Assembly (NCBI RefSeq): GCF_009905375.1
Contig: NC_133650.1
Coordinates: 172,750,518-172,814,517, forward strand
Length of the DNA: 64,000 nt
DNA from: Apium graveolens
Taxonomy: Eukaryota; Streptophyta; Magnoliopsida; Apiales; Apiaceae
Direction: 5' to 3'
Positions 53,399 through 64,000 of this stretch are shown here, one piece after another. Position numbers and translations under genes: made by a program. Within the stretch, counting starts at the first letter, position 1; each line of letters begins with the position of its first letter. The notes under the pieces are model-generated. The model was not told the DNA's origin, did not search any database, and was given only the letters and a program-made list of their open reading frames with translations.

Positions 53399-56300
53399 AA
53401 TACCCTTACCAGGGATAGATGAATTGATTTATCAATGGAAGAGTGAAAGTATTGAGCCTCGAATATACAATATTGAGAAAGGTTTAGGGGAACCCAAGTA
53501 ATGAGAGCCCGTATATGATCCCTCAAACTATTAACGAGAACAAAAGTTAAGCGAACCGTATAACAAATAAGCGGTCATTAGCCAATTAATTAAGCACTAA
53601 TTAAAGGGATTAGGGGAGGATGACATCATCTAACCATAAGGATTGAACAAGTGTCCTTGTGATGATGTAATCAAGGTGAGATCATCACTTTATTAAAGCA
53701 AAAGCAAAGATATTTTGAAAGGTTAATTTTCAACCAAGCATTTCATTTCAATTTACAATTCAACCAAGCAAGCATCAAAGAAGCTTTTTCTTCTTCTTCT
53801 CCTTCATTTGCTTCGGCCTTTCTTCTTAAAACAAGGAGGGATTTTTCAAAACTCAAGCTACACACCTTCAAAAATTATAAGGTTTGTTTCTTTAGCTTCC
53901 ATAATTCATAACTTAGTTATGCTATAAGTTCGGATCCAAGAATCCAAGGTTTACCTAGTTAAAAAATTCCTAAAAGTATACGGTGAATAGTAACTTCAAA
54001 ATTTAACTTTGTGTTTCTTGATTTTGCTTAAAAGATTAAGGTTGTTTAAAGGTGGATCTAGTCTCTCATAGACTTTCCAAGGATCTTTCATTGGTTAAAA
54101 GATTCAAGGAAGGTATAACACTTCATGATCTTAGTATTGAGTTGTTTGGTATAAATGGTTATGATGATGGAATGATAGATCAAGTGTAGTAGTTGTTTTA
54201 TCATGTTGAGATCTTAGTTGTTAAGTGTTTTTGTTAATTTTGGGAGTTAAGAGTAGCACTATTTGTTCTTGATGATTCTTGGTATGATTTGGGCTTAGTT
54301 TAATGGTTTAATGTTGTTTGATGAGTGACATTGTCATATGGTTGTATTGGGATTGATTGATGGTGGTTTGGTGTTGAATTGATTTGGTAAAATTTTGGGA
54401 AATCATGTAAACATAACCGTCGTAATGCCCGATTTACCTTAGACTATTTTGTTCTTAACTTTAGGACCCGTGAACTCACTGTAAGATTCTGACCTTTGCC
54501 ATGTTTAGATAGTTCATGTTACGAGATTCATTTTAATATGTCGTTCGCCTAAATCCGAGTTACGAGCGATGAGAAATGACCATTTTAAGTATCGGTATTT
54601 CGTGAGCGAACCCCGAACCCTCAAGTAACTTTGAGACCATAATTGAGACCCTTAAATGATTAAGTGAAACACAAGAGAATAATGTCAAGTGAATAAGGCA
54701 GTTAGTAAAGTTCTCAAGAAAGAGTCACCTTAAAATTTGTAACGATTAATTTATTAAAATTAGTGGAGCCGAGGGTACGCAAGCGATTAACGCAAATCGT
54801 TAAGCGTAATAAGTGACCGTAAGCGATCGTTAGGGTATGAGTGAGTTTTGACTAGTTTCTTAAGCGACCGTGGTCTAATTTCGGCTTATGTTATTGTATA
54901 TAGGTTACCAGACCCACTCTAAGCTTAATCCCACCCCAGAACACTCAGGCAATTTTTCTACCCGTATAATTGTTGTTGTGATGTATATATGTATATGCAT
55001 TATCTTGTGATAAGTGCATGATTGTTATTAGAAAATCTTGCGATGTAATGGAGCATGTTGATATGATATATATGCATGCCTGTTTCGTAATCTTGATATC
55101 TCATTGTTGATTCAATTGTTATAAACTGCATAATACCTATGCTAGAGATAGGCATTATTTGCGTATACCCTTAGTATAGGGGACCCAAAGGTTAACATTT
55201 TTCTAAACCGGGAGGCGATGTTCCCGAGTATATTATATATATATATAGTTTTCAAAACTATTAATCGAATAATGTTTATTCGATAGTTTTAAATTATAAG
55301 TGAATATTAGTTTGAATATTCATTCGAGGACTTACGACTCCATTTATTTTATTAAATAATATTCATTATTTTTTTAAAGAATAATGTTTCGTTATTCGCC
55401 AAGTATTCGAGAAATGATTGATATCATCAATATTTCTTACCTTAAATATTTTCATAAAGTTATTTTCAAAACTTTTACTTCATTTGCTTTGATAAAAGCT
55501 ATTCATTATTTGAATATTATTTATAGCATAATATTCAGATATTCTTTTATTATCTTGGAATTGATTTATTCTATCAAATCATCCTTATTCCAAACGCTTT
55601 CAAAGATATTTTCGAGTCTTCAAAATGATTTTAAAGGCTAGAGCGGATCCCAAAACTCGTTTTCAAATTTAAGATCTTCCTTTTGAAGGGGATTTAAATA
55701 CTCGCTTAAAAATATGAGGGATCCGGCTCTGTGGTGTATTATATTCACAACGAGGTTGCTGTTTTGAGAAAACAATTTGATTACTTGCCCAACGTTCGGG
55801 AAGTAAGTCCATCTAATTGAGTCGGCATAAGCGACAGGTCGGGGTACGGTCTATCAAGGTATAAGAGGTTGGGTGACAGTCCATCAACGCGTGAGTGGCC
55901 GGGTAACTGTCTAGCGTGAGGTCCTAATGCGGCCAGGGTGATGACAGGCGAGGAATTCATCAATCTACTAGTAGAAAAGGTTATTTAATGGGTATCTTTG
56001 CCTGATCAGCAAGATATCAGGTTTATGCCAAAGTTTTTCTTCTTTCCAAATTCATTAGGTATTATAACTCTGTTTATACTTTTCATAACAGAGGTTTTCA
56101 AGGAAAGTATGAGATATATATAGGTGTATATATATATCGAGACTTAGTGAAATATCTCATAACTTCATTTCTTTTGAATGATATTTCAAAGATTGAATCT
56201 ATTCAAGTCTTATCTTGTAGTCTCATCTATGTGATGAACTTTTGAAACTGATTATAACTTGAACGGTGGTAGTTCAAGTAGTATTCGAAAAAGATATAAG

Positions 56301-57093
56301 TATATTGGAGTATCTTATAACTTCATCTTTTCAACTTATATGTAGTTAATTATTATCTTATGCATGACAAAGATTTTCAGAAAAACGTTGAGACAAGGTT
56401 AGATATATAAGATCACATTGCAACGATATTTTTATACAGTTATAAACTGGAACTCTGTGTATATTATACATGTCAGAGGATTTCAAAGATTTTGAAAAGT
56501 ATATATGTATATATATACTGAATATTTTGCAACTTTGTCGCATTAAGATATCAAACTTGGTTCATTTCTTCTTGACCAATACTTTCATGAGTACTATAAG
56601 AATGCTCATATATTGTTAATTACAATACATGTTATTTTGGTGCACTTGTTGCTCACCCTTGCTTTATTCTTTCATCACACAACAACAGCTAGACAAGATG
56701 AACATGACCAAGCTCCCAATTTGTGAGCGGATAGGAAACTTTTCGCAGTTACCTGTAGGCGTTGATGCCGCTGTAGCTGAGGTAGGAACATCCAATTGGC
56801 TAGGCCTTCAACTTTTGATGTACCAGTCTTATGTATATTTATGAATTGTAATAATGGCAAAGATTATGTAAATCTATTCAGAAACCCTTTTGAGATGTAA
56901 TGACTTATAATTATAGAATAAAATGACTTGTGTTATTTTGGGTATTCATCTCTGAGACTATAACTTGTGGTGTGTGTATATATTATGGGGTCACAATACA
57001 CAGTAGTTGGTTTTTTATTAAGATTGAGTGTTTTTAAGGGAAATGGAACTCCTAACAACCCGGATCCCCGACCCTGGATTTGGGGGTGTTATA
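53399..57093 (+). repeat. LTR of chromovirus F, 5' end missing
   Basis: The right end CCTGGATTTGGGGGTGTTATA is a Tekay-type LTR terminus with the last C changed to T. The internal segment 55.24-56.14 kb matches 1-883. A GCTCACCCTTGC segment near 56650 is the usual conserved late-LTR element. At least 3.7 kb long; its start was cut by the SIRE-like insertion. The 3' LTR start of F (57817) finds no match here, consistent with the beginning being absent. Confidence 0.65.
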
Positions 57094-57790
57094 GGAAAAG
57101 AGTGGGTATTGAGAAGCCAAAGTTATAGCGCTAGAAGCTAGGATAAGAGTCTGTGCGATAGACTTGAGAGGAATTTGGAATCATCACTTAGCACAGATTG
57201 AGTTTTCTTGCGACGATAGATGATATATCAGGATCGGGATGTCGCCTTATGAGGCCCATTAGGAAAGAAGATGTCGATCTCCCTTGTATCGGGATGAAGT
57301 TGGAGTGCACAAGATGCTCGGACCAGCAGTGGTCCAAAGGACCAAGGATAATGAGCATAAAGTAGGGAAGCTAGTATGGTTAAAGGTATTCCCTTGGAAA
57401 GGATTGATGAGGTTCAGAGAGAAAGGAAAGTTAGGCCCGAGATACATCAGACCATTTGAGATTTTGAGACATATTGGGAAGTTAGCTTATGGCCTAGCCC
57501 TACCTCCGAACCTGCAGCAAGTTCACAATATGTTCCATATGGAAATGTTAAGGAAGTATAATTCGGAAGCTAGATATATAATTAAATACTAGCATGAAAA
57601 CATGCAACCAAACTTAACCTATATGGAGCAACCAGTAAGGGTTACGGATCAAAATAAGCAGGTACTTCGGAACCAGGTGATCAAGCTAGTCAGAGTTCTG
57701 TGGCGGAACCACAATGTGGAAGAATCGACTTGGGAACTAGAGGGCACAATGCTAGAAAAGTATCCCCATTTGTTTTCAATATGATTCTAG
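57094..57790 (+). pseudogene. Chromovirus F integrase C-terminus and chromodomain
   Basis: Directly after the LTR end the sequence is the last part of a chromovirus integrase (RICAIDL near 57150, GMSPYEA, YRDEVGVHKMLGP), then WLKVFPWKGLMRFREKGKLGPRYIRPFEILRHIG, and a chromodomain region at 57602-57784 ending NVEESTWELEGTMLEKYPHLF. PBS, gag, protease, RT and RNase H are all missing, so LTR and integrase are joined by one large deletion. A TAG near 57592 also interrupts it. Confidence 0.8.
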
Positions 57791-57803
57791 GACGAAATCC
57801 TTT

Positions 57804-58127
57804 TAAGGAGAGGAGCTATAATAACCCCAATATTTGGAATTTTTGTAATCCTGATGAAAATAGTAACTTTTTGCTGATGGTGTTGATTAAGAAAAATTAT
57901 CAGACCACATTATATAGGAGTATTGTTATGGAACATCTGAGATCGTATTAGTATTCTATAAAGTAAATGGGTGTATGTAAAGGTCGTCAGAATTCAAATT
58001 CGAACACTTTGATTTTTCTAGAAAATCCACCAGGTACCGAAGGAATTAAGTATAAGGCGATAAGATTAAAACGAATTAAATTCAAGTATTATAATAGAGG
58101 ATCATTAAAGGAATTTAAGATAGTAAG
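57804..58127 (+). repeat. Chromovirus F PPT and start of the 3' LTR
   Basis: TAAGGAGAGGAG at 57804-57815 is the PPT. The LTR starts TATAATAACCCC at 57817 (TG changed to TA) and is interrupted after 311 bp by element E. Confidence 0.75.
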
Positions 58128-61100
58128 TGTCACAACCCAAAAATATAAATGAAAGATAACAACTGAGAAATATAAATTATTACAAATGGCTGTTTACAAC
58201 ATAATCCAAGATCGCAAAGGTTCAGTATTTGAACAATCCAACACTAACAACTATTACAACTTTTACACAGCTACCGGTCCTCACACGAACGCTGGCTATA
58301 CTACCTGAGCTCTCACATAAGCCTCAGCATCTCCATTGGACTTACAAGCAGTCTTCTTGAATTTAACCATACTTGCTAGCTGAAATATCATGAATAAATA
58401 GCAAGAAGTGTGCCAAATGCTCAGCAAGATATATAATGAGACAAAAATTAAAAATATAGCAATTCAAAATTCAAAGTTGGGGTAGATGGCACCATTATTC
58501 AAGTAAAAATCCTTTTTAAATCAATCACTGGTCAAAAATCATTTTATGACGCTATGGATTACAGCCGGTGATCAGCCGCGAAGTAATGCCAAACCTCGCT
58601 GGGTTCTAAGAAATTTTAATTGGGTTCCCTAGGTAACTTTTAAGCCTAATGTCATAAATGTGAAATGGACTCGCGCCTTAGTCCAATCCACTAATCTCAC
58701 AACAAACATTTCCTTTGTTTGAAAATTTCTATTAAACAATTTTTATAAAACTAATACCAGAGGGAAATTTCAAAAATTCTTAGTAAGGGTACCAATTATT
58801 CCAATTCCAAGGGATTCTAGGCAAGAGATTACAATCATAAATCAAGGATTAGAGTTACCAGATTCTTATCAAAAAGGGGAAACTATCTTCTCACTAGTAG
58901 GGTCATCAAGGATGCATATCAATGGTTCAATGACTAAGGAAGAAAGTATTAAAAAGGAATCATTTCGATAGTCAATAGGATATGACACAACAATTGCATA
59001 AGAAAAGGGAGTAGCATTTGTAATAACCTTAAGTTGGATAACAGAATACTTGAATAAAATAAGTTTGTAAAGAAAGAGGGCACCGACATAAAGAAATTAA
59101 AAGTATTTAAAAGTATTAACATTTCCTTATGAGAATAAATGAAATCATGAACGATAAGGTTGAGAGACTTGCAATATATATGAAGAAAGTTTGGGGGTAC
59201 TTGCCTCTCCAAAAGTTCTTACTTGCCTACTCGACTTTGATGGAAAGAGGCTTTCCTCTATCTTCTCATGAACCTAGACAAATAATATAACCTCATTACT
59301 AAAGGTTCTATACACAACTCGAAGGACTCTTATATGCTACTCGACTCTAATGCAATACATAAGAATTACTTACATGAGTTCACTTATTATAATGCATTTC
59401 TATCACACAATCACTTAGTGCACAGAACCATGTATCATTATAAGTAGTCACATGGTATCATGGCATATAGTTCACATAATTATACGAGTATCGAATGATC
59501 TCGAGACACTCTACCCTTGATCACTCGATCCTCCTATTTCTTATTCTTAATCACCAAACTCTGCAATTCCTAAGTACTATAAATCCAATTCTCTTAATTA
59601 TTCTTAGAACATTCTCTTCTACTGACCTTTAACTATCTTATATAATTCAAATCACACCTAGGCCTCACCTAATTGAACTCACAAACATCTCACACAAACC
59701 CAACCTTCCCGAGTGCACCATTCGGCACCACCTTGTGTGCCTTGGTAAAAACGAACCTTTCCACTTGCTGCATTCACTCAATTCTGACTTTTAATAACTC
59801 TTAACTCATAAAACTGACTCTCAAACTTGGTTTGTCACTAAGGCCTCACTTAGGCTTACCTATGGCTTCCTATGAAGTTGATACAATTCTGCAGTTGCAA
59901 CTTTACAAACTGCCCTTATTTAACCCAACTTAAAACCCCTTAATCTTGCGCTAAGGTTGGTTATAATGGCTTCCTAACCTTCTATAGACTCATTACAGCT
60001 TTACCTATCAATGCCCGTGGTTTAATTACCCAAAACCAACCTAAATTAGACCTTAGGCACATTAACTCCAAAACTGTCCCTGTTTTGGATTGCTCTCGAT
60101 TTTACACCAATGCACCCATCAAAACCAAAGCATTTACTTAACCTATGGCTACTGAACTCAAGCTTATACTATGTCCCAACATTCTGGAGCTGGGCCTCCT
60201 AGGGCCTCACTAATTTTTACTTTAAACACTCCAAACGTTCGGCCAAAATCTAAACTCAAAACTCGAACTATGCTACCCTTAACTTCTTAAAACTAACACC
60301 TTTAGTTCACATCCTAAAAACTAACATGCAAGAATTTATATCATCATATATTAAGAAAAACATGGCATGCAAGAGTTTATTCTAACATGAAAGACTTAAA
60401 ACTATAGAGATCATTGACATGCAGGAGCTTAAATAAAGAAATATGCTGTGAAAACATGATTTTTAAACTTTTGAATGTAAACAAGTCAACTTAAATTGGT
60501 TCCATTCGGCTCCTTATAAGCCATTTCCGAATTGTGAGGAGGGAAATGGTGAGAGTATAATCACTTCAGCAACCTTAACCTTCTCCAAAAATAATGTATC
60601 TCATGGTTTGGACCTTAAATTCATAAGAATCAAGGCCTTCCACTTGAGTTGCTAAGTATACTAGGCATGCAATACTTAATCATTCTATTCTCCACACAAA
60701 ACATATAGGATTTGATTGAACATGAATTAGAGGATGGAATTACACTAGGATCTTGAGAAATGGAATGTAAAATGAGTGTGTGTGTGGGCTTCGACCGAGA
60801 GAAAGAAGAAGATAGAGGAGGGAGAGATAAGAAAGTAATTTGGTTGAGTGAATTGATCTACACAATGATTTCCTTTCACAATTTGACGTGTTTTTATACG
60901 TTGATTTAGGTAATGGGGTGAGAAAGTACTAAGTTACCCTTCTACCATTATAACCAAATTATGCATGCAAAGCTAGTCTAGTAAATTGGCTAGTAGAAAA
61001 TATGTTGGTGGGATTGGAAATGACATTAGTGTCCCTCTCTCCTTTTGAATGATCAAATGCATGTAAGGGAAATTTATTAATCAACAAATTTTTATTCACA

Positions 61101-61443
61101 TTTCCAAATATCATTTAAAGAATGACTTTTATAAATAAAAATATAATTCCATAAATTACAAGAATTATGTCATAAAATAGCTTAAAATTTTAGAAATTTT
61201 ATGAGATCACTTTTATAATTTTAAAGAAAATATATTTTTGAAAAGTAATTCTCATCAACTAATAATATCTTGAAAATCACACACAAAAATTCCAGATAAA
61301 ATACTTCGCTTATCAATTTATAATATAATGTTATACTAGTCACATAAACACTTAATTGACACCTATTCATGCAAGTTTATAATAATTACACACAAATATC
61401 TTAATACAACTCAATTACCAGTAATCAAATACCGGTCGTAACA
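58128..61443 (-). repeat. Chromovirus E 3' LTR (3316 bp)
   Basis: On the plus strand it runs from TGTCACAACCCAAAAA to CCGGTCGTAACA (TG...CA). The right end lies against a PPT, which marks the LTR start in element sense (TGTTACGACCGG). Its length is typical of long Tekay LTRs. No gene is seen in it; short minus-strand frames such as 58949-59212 are not convincing. Confidence 0.8.
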
Positions 61444-61456
61444 TCCTCTCCCCCTT
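61444..61456 (-). other. Chromovirus E polypurine tract
   Basis: Reverse complement AAGGGGGAGAGGA, followed by the LTR start TGTTACG. Confidence 0.88.
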
Positions 61457-61479
61457 AAAGGATTATGTCCTCCGAATCT

Positions 61480-62932
61480 AGGAGAACAAATGAGGATATT
61501 GCATCCGCATATCAGATTCTAACTTCCACGTTGATTCCTCAACCTTGAGATTCCTCCAAAGTACTTTTACTAATCTTACCGATCTATTCCTAAAACTCTT
61601 TTCTTGTCAGTCGAGTATCTTGACAGGTTGCTCTATATAAGACAAATCGTCTTGAAATTCTATTGGCTCAAACTCTATCACATGCTTGACATCTGGGTTA
61701 TACTTTTTGAGTAATGACTCATGAAATACATTATGAACATGTTGATATTGTGATGGAAAAGCTAGATCATAAGCAACTTTTCCCACTTGACCTAAAATTT
61801 CAAAGGGACCGATGTATCGCAGTTCTAATTTTCCATTCTTTCCAAATCTGTTCAATCCTTTCCATGGTGATACTTTCAACAATACTGCTTTACCTACTTG
61901 GAAATTCATGTATTTTTGAGCTGGATTCGCATACATCCGTCGCCTTTCTTGAGCAACAAGCAATCTCTTCTGAATCAATTTGACCATTTATTTCATCTTG
62001 TGAACCATTTCGGGGCCGAGAATCTTTCCTTCTCCAACTTCTTCCTAACTTGTTGGCGATCTGCACTTCCTTCTGTATAGAGCTTTGTATGGAGGCATGC
62101 CAATACTGGAATGATGACTATTGTTGTAAGAGAACTTTACAAGAGGCAGATGATCGTCCCAACTTCCTGCAAAATCGACTGCATAACTACACAACATTTT
62201 CGATTGTCTGAATAGTCCGCTCGCTTTAATCGTCTGTCTGTGGATGATACGCCATGCTCATATTCAGCTTTGTGCAAAGACTTTATTGAAATTATCTCCA
62301 AAATCTTGAATTAAATCGCGGGTCTCGATTCGAAACTATCAATACAGGTACGCCGTGACGTAATACAATTTCGCGCACCTACAAGTGAACCAACTTGTCG
62401 TACGAAGACTTCTCATTGATTGAAAGAAATGTGCTAACTTCGTAAGGCGATCAACTATAACCCATATAACATCATGTCCGGATCTTGTTCGTGGCAATCC
62501 TATTAAGAAATCCATGGAAATATTCTCCCACTTCCATTCTGGAATCTTTAAAGGCTGAATTAAAACACTAGGTCTCTGATGTTCCGCTTTCACTCTTTGA
62601 CAAGTGTAACACTTGGTGACCCATTTTGCAATTTCCCTTTTCATATTTGGCGACCGTAACTTCTTCTTCAACTCCTGGTACATCTTTGTGCTTCCTGGAT
62701 GAATTGAAAATCTTGAGTTGTGTGCCTCTTGCAATATCTCGTTCTTTAGTTCGGTCACCTGAGGAATCCAGATTCTTGATGAAAACCTATATACACCCTG
62801 GTTATCTTTTTGCATGCATAATTCTTCTCCTATTAGTTGATTATTCTTATTGTTCAATGCCTCTTCCTGACAACTCCTTATCTTCTCCAACAATTCTGGT
62901 TGGAAGGTAATAGCTTGACACATTTCCTCCAT
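61480..62932 (-). pseudogene. Chromovirus E integrase with chromodomain
   Basis: The frame 62932-62339 holds FSSRIWIPQVTELKNEILQ, the zinc finger (FSIHPGSTKMY..., CYTCQRVKAEHQRP) and the first catalytic Asp in SMDFLIGLPRTRSG. The core between ~62000 and 62339 (second Asp and Glu region) is broken by shifts. The frame 61987-61607 has MYANPAQKYMNFQVGK, PWKGLNRFGKNGKLELRYIGPFEIL and VFHESLLKKY. The end of the chromodomain, with VEESTWKLESDM and YPHLFS, follows in another frame down to about 61480. Confidence 0.85.
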
Positions 62933-63532
62933 TCCTCCGCCAGTACAAAGTTGTAGTTAGAACTCCTCAATCTCCTTAAACAATTCCTTTAACATTGTCA
63001 TTATATTCAACTTTTCATTTCTACTCAAAGCATCGGCTACCACATTTGCTTTTCCCGGGTGATAGTATATCGAGCAATCGTAATCTTTTATCAGTTCTAA
63101 CCATCTCCGTTGCCTCATGTTGAGTTCCTTTTATGTTAATATATAATTTAGGCTCTTATGGGCCGTGTAAATTTCAAATATTTCTCCATATAAGTAATGT
63201 CTCTATATGTTGAGCGCGAATACAATGACTGCTAACTCTAAATCATGCGTCGAATACTTTAGTTCATGAGGTTTAAGTTGTCTTGATGCATATGCAATCA
63301 CCTCATTATATTACATTAGCACACAGCCGAATCCTTTATGTGAAGCATCACTAAATATCACAAATTATCCTTTATCATATGGTAGTACTAACACCGGAGC
63401 GGTAACTAACTTATGCTTTAGCTCTTGAAAGCTTCCTTCATATTTTGCATTCCATTCAAACTTCTGGTTCTTCATTGTCAACTTATTCAATGGCGTGGAA
63501 ATCTTTGAGAAATCTTTTATGAATCTTCAATA
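62933..63532 (-). pseudogene. Chromovirus E RNase H remnant
   Basis: In pieces one can read [19 protein letters not shown], a following TAPVL and a SDASHKGFGCVL-like motif (near 63330-63350), then [19 protein letters not shown] sequence near 63020-63060. Several stops break it. Confidence 0.75.
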
Positions 63533-63980
63533 CTATCCTGCCAATCCTAGAAAACTTCTCACTTCTGTAGGTGTCCTTGGTCTTTCCCAACTCATGACCG
63601 CCACAATCTTTGCGGGATCTACCCAAACTCCTTCACTCCCAATTACATGCCCTAGAAATTTGACTTCTCTTAACCAAAACTCACACTTTGAAAGTTTCGC
63701 ATATAAATTCTCTTGTCTGAGAGTTTCCAATGCTATCCATAAATGTTGCTCGTGCTCTTCTTTTAATTTGGAGTATATCAAAATGTCATCAATGATCATC
63801 CATACTTGGTAACGGATATTGGTTCTTAATCGTCTTATTCAACTCCCGGTAATCTATGCACATTCTCATGCTTCCATCCTTCTTCTTTACAAACAGAAGT
63901 GGCGCTCCCCATGGCCACATACTTGGCCTTATTACTCCTTTATCCAAAAGTTCTTGTTGTTGACTCGCTAACTCTGTCAT
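63533..63980 (-). pseudogene. Chromovirus E reverse transcriptase with internal deletion
   Basis: The frame 63980-63789 carries [40 protein letters not shown] and ends at PLPSMDDH. The frame 63799-63533 begins [19 protein letters not shown] and continues with [21 protein letters not shown] and RSFLGLAG. Compared with G1 (23940-24190), about 80-90 codons between the two Asp-Asp stretches are missing, including most of the palm. Confidence 0.82.
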
Positions 63981-64000
63981 TTTCGCTGGTGCTATTCTAT

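Larger units (their letters stand above)
58128..64000 (-). mobile_element. Chromovirus E (Tekay/Del-like), minus strand, runs off the window
   Basis: 3' LTR at 58128-61443, PPT at 61444-61456, then integrase with chromodomain, RNase H and RT in minus-strand order. Gag, PBS and 5' LTR would lie beyond 64000. One possible target duplication copy, GTAAG (58123-58127), is visible. Inserted into the 3' LTR of F. Pol is broken by several stops and a deletion in RT. Confidence 0.85.

Noticed and set aside
58949..59212. 87-codon minus-strand frame inside the LTR of chromovirus E
   Set aside because: AT-rich, hydrophobic by composition, without motif or relatives in the window.

Overview
The window is repeat-rich plant nuclear DNA. 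Every protein-coding stretch I can identify belongs to an LTR retrotransposon; I found no host gene, rRNA or tRNA. The mix of plant lineages (Ty3/gypsy Tekay/Del-like chromoviruses, Ty3/gypsy Tat-like elements with two RNase H domains, a SIRE/Maximus-like Ty1/copia element, and a second Ty1/copia family) points to a eudicot with a large genome. An asterid is my impression only, and the species cannot be told from the sequence. A 100-N assembly gap lies at 884-983.

Layout. 1-883: fragment of a long gypsy LTR related to 55.2-56.1 kb. 984-2083: AT-rich DNA, then the left part of an older repeat. 2084-10050: copia element A, minus strand, complete by its ends (TSD TATGC), with gag remains but RNase H and most of RT deleted. 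10056-10929: the interrupted repeat and unassigned DNA. 10930-26601: a chromovirus (G1, plus strand) with an extra ORF ahead of gag. Copia element B (12901-21260, minus, TSD AGGAG) is inserted in that ORF; B keeps most of pol but has lost the body of gag. 26602-37484: Tat-like element C, plus strand, nearly open pol and a spliced-looking antisense gene before the 3' LTR. 37485-39622: 5'-truncated gypsy LTR. 39623-53398: 3' end of a SIRE-like element (extra ORF plus LTR), with Tat-like element D (42702-53226, TSD GTAAC) inserted in its LTR. 53399-58127: remnant chromovirus F (LTR fused to the integrase end). 58128-64000: chromovirus E, minus strand, 3' LTR and pol, running off the window.

Nesting order: B is younger than G1; D is younger than the SIRE-like LTR, which itself sits in LTR F; E is younger than F. 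By eye the LTR pairs differ by roughly 2-3% (A), 5% (B) and 6% (C and D), so A looks youngest.

Most notable: (1) four stem-loops in the leaders of A and B that all present the same loop motif on unrelated stems, with a compensatory base-pair change between the copies; (2) the antisense gene of C and D, with a TATA box, a dense GGCCCA cluster and introns; (3) tandem palindromes in the leader of A; (4) nonsense codons in G1 that all fit C-to-T change.
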